This document shows, one piece after another, positions 1-12,100 of a stretch of DNA of 64,000 nucleotides. The position numbers and the translations under genes were made by a program. This DNA comes from Berberis thunbergii (taxonomy: Eukaryota; Streptophyta; Magnoliopsida; Ranunculales; Berberidaceae), in the NCBI GenBank assembly GCA_003290165.1, contig QNQO01000835.1, positions 418,986-482,985 on the forward strand. The letters run 5' to 3'. The notes beneath the pieces are model-generated. The model did no database searches and had not been told where the DNA came from. It saw only the letters and a list, made by a program, of their open reading frames with translations. Numbering within the stretch: position 1 is the stretch's first letter; every line of letters starts with the position of its first letter.

Positions 1-1780
1 TAATTTTCATTGTATTATGTCCTCAAAAGCTATAGGCTCTCCTTAGTAGGGTAGACATATGGGGCTAACTAGCATGTGTTTTGCCATAGCACATGCTTTT
101 GATGTCAACCTAAGACTCTAAATATCATCAACTGGAACAATTATACAGCACAGCGGCAATGTTAGGTGTGGTGTGTCAACCTCTTTCTTGGTGTATCAAT
201 TAATGTATGTTCCATTCCTATATCATGAACTATATTTACTCTCTTAATCTATTCAGTTTGTATATTAGTTGTCTATTTAGCTAATAGGTGTTGTTACAAC
301 CTTTGTCATATGTGCCTTGAATTTAGTTTTCTTCCTTTTCTCATTGAACTGCTTGTGTGTCAATTGCAGCTTTGAAAATCTTCAATTTTGGGCGTTTTAT
401 TATTGGTGGCGATACTTCTATTGGGGTGCTTCATTAATAGAGGTATATTGATTTGTTATTTTGGAAATATGTATGATTTATTACATGGTTTATTACATGA
501 AAATATGGTTTTAGTTTATTCATTTAAAGTTTTAGAATATATAAATATGTTAAAGTAACTAATTTTTGTATTATATGTATCATATCTAATTATGCCATCA
601 CTCCGCCCTCCCTCAACAAAAATCCTGACTCCGTCACTGGTTTTGACCTTGTGGTTATACAACGGATATGATAAAATTAAAAAAAAAATAAAAAATAAAA
701 AAAAGGTCGGTGATAATACATGCTCCCCTGGTCCAAATGGTAGTAGTTGGCCTTTCAAGGTTCATCAAAGGCTTCATACATCTTCTTTGGGAGTGGTTGT
801 GTAATGGGCTGACTACATTGCATTTTTTCAACCTTTTAGGATACCATATTCGTCTCATGAGTAGCTTCTTAGTATTCTTGGAGCTAATCTAAAAAAATAA
901 AATTAATGGGATAAAGGAGTTGATTTCTAATGGCATCAAACAAGGTCAATTCACATTATAAGACGAGTATTTCACACTTAAACTGCAGATGTGAAAATGC
1001 TCAATGCAGATTGCAAAATACTGAAATTAATAACCAATGTTCGCTTTGGAAGTATGAATCACTGATTTCTTTTTTTCATGAATTCTATTGTGCTTGGGGG
1101 AGCAATGTTCGATACAAGATATCTTTGCACTAAAGTTCTACATTAACTTCAATGTGGTGGCACATAAAACCACACTTAACTAACCATTTTACTGAATGAG
1201 AAGGCCCCAACAACAACTAAAGCTGATATGTTCATTCTTGATTGGTATCAAAAAGCCTTTTTGAATTTTGATTTACACAAGAAACTCAATTGGATAAACA
1301 CAAAAAACCGCTTACCCATCAACATGATAGAGACCATATTTTTCTAATCCTACTAATTCTTTAAAGAATTATCAAATTTTCAGACCTTCCATTCCACATT
1401 TTCATCACACTGATCAGCAACCTGGCCAAGGGATCTTTACCTAAAGATCACTAACAAAATATATTCTTGTCAGCAACGAAGCATCTGATAAGTGCGCAAT
1501 CAGCCACGCAAAAGGTACAAAGTACCCACCTTTAAACCAAACACGCACAACCTGTATATTGCAGAATCTTGGATGGTATTGCTCCAAAACATACAACTGT
1601 TTTGAACAAATTATGCGAAAACCAAGCAGTCAGCCCAACAGTAGTTATTTTATCTTTGATGTGCAACCTACCCCAGAGACCTGTCTTGTTAACAAGGAGT
1701 TGTTGCTAGTGTAATTTTCGACAAACTCTCTTTTATGTATAGGAACAGCAGCCACAAACCACAAGAACAGATTCAGAGAG
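1..1780. other. Intergenic, no supported gene
   Basis: This stretch lies beyond the 3' end of the PHD-finger gene that ends at 1781. Its open frames are short and AT-rich and show no domain. The part next to 1780 should hold the 3' UTR and polyadenylation site of that minus-strand gene, but I cannot fix the cleavage site. Around 595-645 a CT-rich stretch mentioning 'ctgactccgtcactgg' resembles sequences often seen at transposon edges in plants. I could not find a matching partner end, so no element is called. Confidence 0.5.
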
Positions 1781-4700
1781 CTACCGCCAGTCTCTGCAAT
1801 AACCACACCTCCATGGGCAGTCAGAATCTGGCTCTTCTATCCATGGCGAACAATACCTGTGTATACACGTCCCACAACACTCACAAGAAAGATCCGTAGC
1901 TGGTTCGTCACGGGAACACACATGACAAGGTACTTTCATAGCGGGTGCAACAGTCGCAGGGAGTCCACCATTTACATTTTTCATTTCATATTGCTCTGGC
2001 AAGTTGGAAGGTGGAGGCAGGCCAGAATCCAACGAATTTTCCCACTTATTTGATGCATCAAATGTATTGGACTGTTCATCATCAGGTGCCAGCAATTCCG
2101 TAAATGAAAAGTAAGTCTGAGGCTCGAACTCCATCCCCTCACAGTTTACACCATCATAGTCAAATGTCTCATCATTAAAGCCATCAATAGCCCACTCAGA
2201 TTCGAACTGTGACGGAGACTCTTCTCCATAGTTCAATGGAGTGATTTCTTCATGGGGTGGGGATTCAGCACAAGATAAATCCATCAAACCCTTTTCAGAC
2301 TTGCCATGTCTTCTGATTGGTAGTTTCTGTGGACCATTGAATGATGCTCCGGAAGTGTATCTGTCAGGTCCAAACCCTGATGTGGGCTCTGAGATTATTT
2401 CAACTCTTTCAAGAGAGAATAAAAGGGGGTCATCCTCTTCTATAATTGCATCCTCCATCTTTGTTTTTGACACTGGAGTCGTTTCCCATTCCATAGATTG
2501 TTTAGGGATGGTTCCTAATTCAGGTTCCATCTCCATCCTGCATTGTTTTGTAGTCCTAATACGTGATTTCCTTCTCTCTTGATCCATGTAGGGGCATGCA
2601 GGTGAGGCTTTTCTACGACACTTGCAGCACCTGAACCCAATGACCTCAAAAATTTGAGACTCCTTAAGCTCAACAGCATCAGCATGGTACCAACCTGCAG
2701 AAGGCCATACACAATGTATGAAATATGTAAACATAAAGGAATGTACCCAGGCACACAAGTAACAAATAGATTTGGCCTGTTCACACAATAACACTTACTC
2801 TGGCAACCTTCGCAACGGATATACATTAGACCATAATCGTATGGCTTATCGCAAAGGCAGCACCGAGGACCCCTAGATGGATCCAGATTTGTGTTGCCAC
2901 TGAGAAGAATGTTTTTAAGCCGAAAATCAGTCCCAGTAACATCTTTTTTTTTCTTCCACACAATACCATTAGTAACTACCCCACGTTTCCCTTTCATTGT
3001 CAAATTCGAGCCCAGGTGGGAAGATTTCATAACTGAGTTCCCTTTCATTGTCGAATTTGAGTCAGGAAGGGGAGATATCATAACTGGCCCTTTCATTGTT
3101 GAATTCGAGCCAGGGAGGGGAGATTTCATAACTGGGTTGGTTTCAGTTTTCCATATTGATGATAAAGGTTGATGATAACCGTTATTCCGTGCATCTTTAT
3201 TGTACCCCACTGCCATCTTATACTCTTGGCCTTGTTGGCTTAGTCGATTCATTGGGTTCTTGTTGACATTCTCCTTTATAACAATAACTTTGGCTTGGTA
3301 GCACTGGTTGCATGTGACTAAAGCGTCTAGTACATCTTTTGTATCAGCCTTTGAAGGTTTCGTACAGTCATTGTGACAATAGCCTGACCACAGAAAAGTT
3401 AAATAAAAATAACTAACTTAAAGACGTTACAAACAGCACGAAATTATCAGCTAGTTGGTAAATCCATATTCAGAACAAAAAGGTAGTCACTGTGTTAGAC
3501 ATGTAAGAATTCAAGCTGATGAGATGATTCAACTTTTATTCTATCCAGCAAACACACTAAAGTTTAACGGCACAGAAAATTACAGGTTGGATGAAGACGA
3601 TCTTCAGATCAAGTAAATATTTTTTTATACTATTTTATTATCTATATAATATGGGTTATTTTTATCTATTATTTAATTGTAATTAGGGATTCAATTCAAA
3701 CACGAGTTAGGGTTCCTATTTTGTTTAGGAAACTAGCTGTTTGCTTAGCAAGCATAGGTCCATTATAAATTAAGGCCATTGGCCAATGTAATAAGTTAGT
3801 CTTTGAAATTTAAAGAATAATTATCAAAGTGAAAGAAATTTTGTTATTCAAGTTTGTTAGTGAATTGTTTATTGCTTCCACTTAAATTTATCAATTGGTA
3901 TCAGCGCAATAAAATATTTGCACAAAGATGCCGCCTAAGGGAACTAGAATCACCAAGGCAAGGATGGAGCACATGGAGATAGCCCTTGCGGACATCTCGG
4001 AATAGTTGACTATTCTCTTGAATCGTCAAGAACCTGAAGCTATCCGCGAAAAGTAGCGTCATGAAGCTGGACAACGTGATGAGATCTTTTCATATTCATC
4101 TCATGAAAAGAAGGTGAACCCTACTATTGTTGATTGAGACAAGGCGCGTTCATTTGATGATTACAAAAGTGAGGGCAATAAACTTGACCTTTTAGAGCAA
4201 GATATTCAACTATCCGCAAGTTATCGTATCATGAGACCATGAAAAATCCGACATTACTGATTTGGAGGAACAATACCTAAACTTAGTAATTCACAACAAC
4301 TTCCTCTATAAAAAGAATCGAAAGAAAAGGAGTGGTTGTGGAGAACAACCCTAATTTCCTCAGTTTGTTCCCTATGTCTAGGGTTGCTAGAAAAGATAAC
4401 TTTGTGAATCGCGAGTTGCGATTTGCAAAAAAAATTCAACAAGATTGCTCCCAAACAAAAAATTAGAAAAAAAATAAATAAAATTTGGGGAACAATGAGG
4501 AACAATATCTTCTTTGGCTTCGCAGCAGATCAAAGCCACCACCTACCGTTACCATCAGGGTTCCCAGCCATCGCCGAACGAGTCAGTACCTTCCTCTTGA
4601 TTTTTCGATCACACAGCAAGATCAAAAGCTTTGCCTAGGCAATAAGGAGCTAGATGTGACATCTTGCCATCAACGTTGGGGCAACTCACCTTAGCGTCAA

Positions 4701-7700
4701 CCTCCTGCGCGCCTTCGTGGAGTTCAGTATGGTCACCAACGGTTGCGACCGAGTCCTTCAGAGTCTGGAGTAGACAAGGAGGGAAGACGAAACCCCAATT
4801 CCTCAGGTCAACAAGGAGCTCGATTTTGCCTCATCATGATGAACCATACTGACGTCGACCTTCTGCGCGTCATCGCCGGCCAACAATCTCTTCATCTGAT
4901 GAAGATGAAGATGTGGTGTCAATTCATGAAATGGATTAGGGGAGGAAAGGGAGTAATTGATACCCTAACCTTCAGTCAGTACCCTCAACATATCCTCTAC
5001 TGAGGAAGAGCTTATTCGCGCCCACATAATCACTCGGTGCCACAACGTGTTTCTAGCAACTCTTACAATGATGCAGAGGCTGCGCGACACCACTAGTCCC
5101 GCTATGTCTCGTCGCAGACTGGTATGTATACTTTTGATCCTGATATTATACATCATCACAAGAGTGGTTATTTGCCACCACGTGACAAACATTATACCTA
5201 CACTATGAACTATGAACCACTGCAACGAGCCAATTTTCGTCCACCCAATCAAAGAGGACAAGTCCATCATGATGCTTATGGAGGTGAGACTAATTTGGTG
5301 ACCTATGACTTTAGATCGTTTTGTTCGTTGCTTGGAACGTATACAACATGATGACTTTAAATCAAATGTTCCAACTTATGCTAGTCCCAGTGATGTTGAT
5401 GTTTTTGTTGATTGGGTTGACCTAATAGACAAGGTTTTAGAATACAAGTCTTTAGCAGGTATTAAAGCTATGCATTTAGTTGCAACAAAGTTACAGGGTA
5501 TCGTATCTAATTGGTGCTGAGATTTAACCACACAAAGACAGTTGTTGGGGAAGGCACAAGTTCATACTTGGCTTAAGATTAAAAAATTATTACGTGTTTT
5601 TATTTTCCAAGATTGTTAGTGAGATTTGTTTGGCAGGTTGCATAAACTTACACAAGAAATCTGCAGGTTCTTAATACAATTGAGGAATTTCGTTTTTTGT
5701 GCAGTAAACTGAAGATGAATGAATCTGAATTGTAAAAGGTTGACGTTATTTGCATGGACTTTCTCAGCCTATACAGGAGGCTTTCGATATAATTCTGATT
5801 ATTACCATGGCAAAATCAGAACAATATGCTAAGAAGGTCGAAGCACATTCACATCATGATTTGACTACTTCTATTTCATCTCAAACAACTTTGCTCCCTA
5901 CTACACCTGCTAAATCAATTACACGTACTGTTGTATTATTGCTTATAATTCTAATTTCAAATGTTTCGGTGGTGCGCAAGTTGGTCATCTTCGTCGAGAT
6001 TGCTCGAAGGATAAGATAACTAAATTACTCTTATTGTCGATGGAGATTTGTTGGTTGTTGATACTTCACCTCCTCAGGATGACACCTAAGTGAGGCGGCT
6101 CACGAGAACAACAACTAAGCTCGAGGATGAGCTTTTTCAAAGCGGGGAAAATGATGTAATATGGATTATTTTTATTTATTATCTAATTGGGTTAGTCCAT
6201 GATAAGGCCCAATTAGGAGTATGAGTCCAATTAGAATTAGGGATTCAAGTAGGAGTTAAGGTTTAGCTGCTTACTTAGCAAGCTTAGATCAATGATAAAT
6301 TAATTAAAGCCCTGAGGAATTAGAGAATTATTATCAGAGTAAAGAAACTTTGTTTATTTAAATTTCTAGTGAATTGTTTATTGCTTCTGCACTTAAGTCT
6401 ATCGTATTATTTCATCCTTATAAAAGCAGCTGAAGGAGGAACTGGAAACTGTTATAAGATAATTTATTACGGGAAAATATCAATTCCAGATTTTACTGTG
6501 AATATCTTGTGGCTCCACATTGTAGAAGCTTATCTCATGATATTTCAGTTTGTAGCTTATCTATAAGATTCAGGATTATGGATTTCAACCACATAAAATA
6601 GCAGGACATAAAGATGTACCTTCACATTCACTGCACTTCACGGAATCCCTGAAAAGAACACCAGATTCTTTCATTAGAAAGCTAAAAGCAAGAAGGTAAC
6701 TTGAGTAGCAATTCACGGAAGAAAAAATAAAAGGCAAAGAAATAAATTTAAAAATGGTACCTGATCACGACATCCACTTGACAAACGGCACACACTACTT
6801 TCTCCCTTCTATTCATAAGATACCGAAAGATGTCTCGGCGGGAAGCCTGTATTTGTCTGCGCTGTAACTTGGACAAAACATGCAATGGCTTAGCAGGCAG
6901 CACAGTATCCTCTGCCTTTTCTTCATATTCTTTAATCAAGAACAAAGGGATGTGAGTTTCAGAAAACCAGAACTTTTCCTTCCCGTCTTCTGTTTGCTCC
7001 ACTTCAATAACATTCTTTGTCACACGAGAAGGAAGATGTTTCTGATTGACAAAACTTAACGCATACATAATCTTATTTTCCTGAACCTTCTTATCACAAA
7101 TACGTGCATTCCTGAAAATGTTGGTTTCAGTTTCCAGTCCTTTATCATGAGCATTCTGCTCTGGACGAACAAGATCAGTCCATCTAACATGAACATCAAG
7201 GTATCTAACCTGATGCACAAGATAAGAAGAAAATGAGTTCAAGGATTTTTTTATTTTTTTTTAGCTACAAAGAATAAGACCTTTATGACCACCACAAGAT
7301 TATTTGATTTAGCAACAAGCACATGTAGAGACAACTATAACGTCATCCAATAAAGGACAAGGAAGTTGCGACTACATTTGCCAATAAAAGAAAAAATTAT
7401 GTTGACCATTTGACCAGTTCACATTTTCTCTAAGTTTGAATTGGAATTATATAAACAAACCTGAAGTGCAAGCTGGGGTGCATTTTTGCTTGCTTCTACT
7501 GCAGCTCTCCAAGCCAGCTGTCTGCTTCGGTGTGGAATATCAGAAGCTTCAACATAATGAACGCCAGAAATTTTCTGAGAACCACCTGAGTTGTTATTTA
7601 GATATTAGATTAACAGATTCTACCTTTAGCTTTCCGTGATCTGTGGTTAAGAAAAGAAAGTATGCTATTATATACCTTGACGGGCTGTTTTTTTAGCTAT

Positions 7701-9071
7701 CAACTTTGGCAGCATTCCTCTCTGAAAAACCAGCTTCAAAAGCTTCCCACCACGCCACCAATCAATAATCTTCGCATCATCATCGCAGAGGTCTGTCGCT
7801 ATTTCAGATGTAGCAGCTTGTTTTTTGCTGTGTCTCCCTGGTCGCTTTGGAATTAGTCCAACAGAACTGTTGGGTACTGCAGAAGACTCAATGGACCAAT
7901 CATCAACATGCTTGAGCCAACCTCCTGAGAAAGCAACTAATCGGATGTGCTTCTCAAACTGCGAAAGTAAGAGACATCAGAATCCGCGCAGGAAAACATT
8001 ACATCATGGCAAATGCCTATAGCATACATAAAATAACTAACAGAAGAATGAAGAAATACAATAACCTGCCTATGATTCCAGCTGAGTTGAATACATTTTA
8101 CTAGAAAAGTTGACAACAGAAATGGTAAGCAAGATAAAGGTTTGCATCAAGTTTATAAGAATGAGATATTTACCCCACAACCTGTCTATTTATACTTCAA
8201 TTAAACAATCCAGATAAGAAGAAATTTAAGCATAAACTGCAATTTCTTAAATTTTTTGTTTGTTCTTCACAATGTCAAGGCAGTCGCCTAAGCACACCTC
8301 AAGGCATTTTTTTCAAAAATCCGCCTCAAGGTAGAGGCAATGGCATGAGGCAACACCTCACCATTTTTACATAGTTATTTTACCATCTTTATTTCAGAGT
8401 TTTTTTTTTTTACCCTTAACCCTCCCCACCCCATGCCGCCGGCCGGGTTTGAACCCGTGACGTGTGATTCCATCCGCCACACCTCTACCAACTCAGCTGG
8501 TACACCTTTGACATTTTTATTTTAGAGGTTATTAGACCATCAGAGCCCACCCCATAAGCCGAGTCAAAGCACCAAAAATGACACATGATTACACAAATTA
8601 GTATTATGCTTTTCATCTCAACATTGATAAATATTCTCTTCAACCCATCTCGCCATCTTCTTCCTGTCACACCATCTGCTCTAACATATTACATATAAGC
8701 ACCAAAGAATTTATCAAAGGCATTAGTTTTCTCTCTACATCCAGAAATCACCTAAGATAGTGTTAACAAATGATGTAAACTTTCTTGGTCTAGAGTACAG
8801 CACAACAGATAGGCTACAGTTTTGCTGACCATGCCACATTTATGCAAACTCCATCCAATTGGAACCCTATCCTTACTAGTCAACATCTCCCTACTAACCA
8901 ATTTGTATGAGTTGTCTTCTTCACTGATTGTATGTTTAGTTGGGCAATGATATCAATAAACTAGTTATGTTTGTGTATGTATTTCACTTAGTTCTCCAGT
9001 CAGTTTATTGTGCCCCCAGCCCACCTCCTTTATTTGAGTAACATGTCTTTTTGTCTTTTGTTCATTAAAAG

Positions 9072-9124
<53 letters not shown>

Positions 9125-12100
9125 GAGATGGATGGGATCGTAGAGGCCCAAAGAACAAAAAGGAACTTATTTGCATTTTGCAGAGCCGAAGCGGTGCTTC
9201 TTTGGCATGCCCTCATGGTCGGGCCTTTCCACACAATACTCAGCCTGTGCAGTTAAAATGTCGATATAACGTCATTGTATCAATACCGGACAGACATCGA
9301 CCCGTTTCTCCCTTTCACATTTTGGTATAATGATGTCGTTATAACACCCATATAAAGATTGTTATCAATATAACCGTCTTTTAAAAATCGCCATTATAAC
9401 ATAATTGCAGCTTATATAAAAGGAGACAAAATAGATATTTTCTCCGATCGACGACTAAAACCTAAACCTACAGAGAAGAATAGAGACCGATCGAAGGTGA
9501 TAACCGGATAGGAAGAAAGGGGATCGATCTCTTGAGTGTTGGTTGTTTCGATCGCATCAATTTGCGATCATTCGGTGAAGAGAAAAAAAGGGAAGTAGAA
9601 CCGATCGATTGACTGTTGCGAAGCAGTCGATCGACTATTTGATCGCTTTTTTGCAATTTGTTGCAGGCCTTAAAAAGGATGAAAATGAATAAGCAATCGA
9701 TCAATTGACCTGACCTCTGCTGCTCCTGCTCTGCTCATCAATTTGTAAGGTATTAAGGTCTCCCTCATTCAATTCGTACCTTCAGGAATCAATACCATAT
9801 ACATCCTTTATTCAATTCACTGATTTAGTACTTGTATAGTTGTATGTATTCAAATTCAATTTAGTCAGACTCCAAATCTTCATTTTTTGAACATGATTTA
9901 CTTATTCAGCTCTATAATACATTAATACTTAGTGGGGGTATAAAAATGGATTGTTAAATCCTATAATGCTCCTAGATCGTTACGGGTCCGTTATACGTTT
10001 TAACTGCATAGTACTCGCCCAATACACCATCCACTATCTAGGCAAGTACTTTGCTCGTTGGGTACAACCTCAGAATTTTCATGCATGAAACTAAGGCCTT
10101 ATAAATGAGAACTATAAATGGAATGCAATCAAGTATGAAGACATATGTTTCTAATTGTGCAAGGTTTTATCTTTTTTTTTGTCAAACAGTCCAAAGGAAA
10201 GCAAGAGACACATACTACAACCAAAAAGACTAAAACATACCAGTGACAAACTTGGAATTGAAAGGAGAAAAAATTAAATACAACCATTAGCTGAAATTTC
10301 TAACCTTGAACAAGAGAAGCTTTATTGAAGAAAAGGTTGAAGCTTGTTCAACTTGTTTACGCCATTGCCTCCGATAACTTGCACTAAGGAAGGGTCCAAC
10401 CACAAGGCCGCACAAACTCTCCTCCATGTACAACATATACGTTGTGATGTTTTGAATACTTCCATCTCTAGACTTTACAGGACGAAGGCCAACAAGAATC
10501 CTTGCTGATGCTTTAATGGCATTAGAAGCAGCCAAGTTTAACAAACATCCTCTTCGGCTTGAAGTGGGAGCTCTACAAGAAAGACACCAACCACATCTTT
10601 CCCGCGGAACCTCCATTAGTTTCTTTTCTGAAATAGGCCAGAAGAAACGGAGAGATGCTTTCGAGAATGCTTTTACTTGCAACGCCGTGTTTGCCGATAC
10701 CAGATTCCTAGGGTTTGACGAAACAGGGCCCTCCACTACTCCCTTTTCCTCAGATGCAACAATATATAGATTAGCAGCTGCAGAAGCGGCAATATCACCA
10801 AGAAAATACTGATTAATGTAGGAGTTAGGCTTGAAGGAAGCCCCCAAGAAGAAAGAAGTGTCATTTGTATCACCTTTACTTCTTCTCTCACTGTCTTTAG
10901 TTTTACCCTCTACTATCAAAGTGCCATTATTAATTAAAGTTGGTGTACCATCAGCGCATCTCTTACCAGCAGTGCACTTCAGCCCAGTACACTTTTCAGC
11001 TATTTGCTGGATCAAATCATTATTGTGGGTCATTGATCCAATAGAGATAACTGATTCTGTTCCAAACTGATCACAAGACTTGGAATTTATAAGTAGTGAT
11101 AGCTCTTGACCTGCATCGACACCTTCATTTATCTGTGTAACTTTATGAAAAACTTGATCGACTGTATCCAAGGAAGTACTCTTCGACTCAGATTTTTGCA
11201 GCACACTCTGCAGACCTGAAAGCCCCTCCTTCTCAACAATACTTTCGCTAGCATTATGTATGTGATTATCTCCTTCAACAGTATGTTCAGCTTTATTGGT
11301 CTCACAAAAAAGGTCATATCTTGAATCAGAAGCAATTGCATCCTCCTTTTCATCTGCTGTTACTGGGTTTATCTCGCCCTCAATTTTGTCATGAAGAGAG
11401 ATATATGTCTCTGATATTCCCCAATATTGTGTAATCCTCTTGCATATCCCAGAGTACAAGGTTTTATGTTGTAAAGATGAAGAAAGCACTTGCAGGGCTT
11501 TTGGAATGTCATTCTGATTGTAATATCTAGACAACGGTGTGGGATTGATCGAGCCATTCAGCCTACAATATTTCATTACTTAATTAAGGATCATTAAAAC
11601 TCAGATAATTCAAAAGCGAGAATTGGAAAGTCCTGAAATCAATATAGTGCTGTGTATCCAACATTCAAGAAGCATCATGCAGAAAAAAATATGTATGTAA
11701 CAAAAGTAAAATAGTTCAAATACATACACAAGTAAGTGGCTGCAAATACCCAAGAAAACTTGCTCATATGAATCAATGCCAAATATCTCTGCGCCTCTGA
11801 GACCTGTCGCAATTCTAAGAGTTGGCTCCATCTGGTTCGCATTACATTCCGGACAAAACCACAACCCATCAGGTATAAGCATTTTGCTCATACCAATGCA
11901 TCTAGAATGATAAGCAGAAGGACATCCATCACAACAAAGCAAAGTCCCATCCATGCCACAGAGCCTACATTCATCACTGTTCACATCCTGATCAACGTCA
12001 GTAGGATCTACATCACACCCAGAAGCACAAGATGCCAAACTTTTGTTACGGTTTGATTTTGAATTGCGAGGCTCAGTCATGCTAACCATAGCTTCTACAT

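Larger units (their letters stand above)
3642..6404 (+). mobile_element. Non-autonomous gag-only LTR retrotransposon in PTM-like intron 7
   Basis: Two similar terminal repeats (3642-3893 and 6152-6404, about 252 bp each) share the stretch TTAGTGAATTGTTTATTGC near their 3' ends. A primer-binding site lies just inside the 5' LTR at 3896-3907 (TGGTATCAGCGC, close to the initiator-Met tRNA type). A polypurine tract precedes the 3' LTR at about 6141-6151. The flanks repeat TATTAT (3636-3641 and 6405-6410), a plausible but AT-rich target duplication. The internal part encodes only broken gag-like sequence, with no protease, RT or integrase. It lies antisense to the host gene and entirely within its intron. 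Confidence 0.85.

Noticed and set aside
1..600. Possible transposon end around 595-645 (CTCCGCCCTCC...CTGACTCCGTCACTGG)
   Set aside because: No matching second terminus or target duplication found within reach.
8280..8390. CCTCAAGG/CCTTGAGG-like short repeats next to the SINE
   Set aside because: Could be an old MITE, but I could not define two ends.
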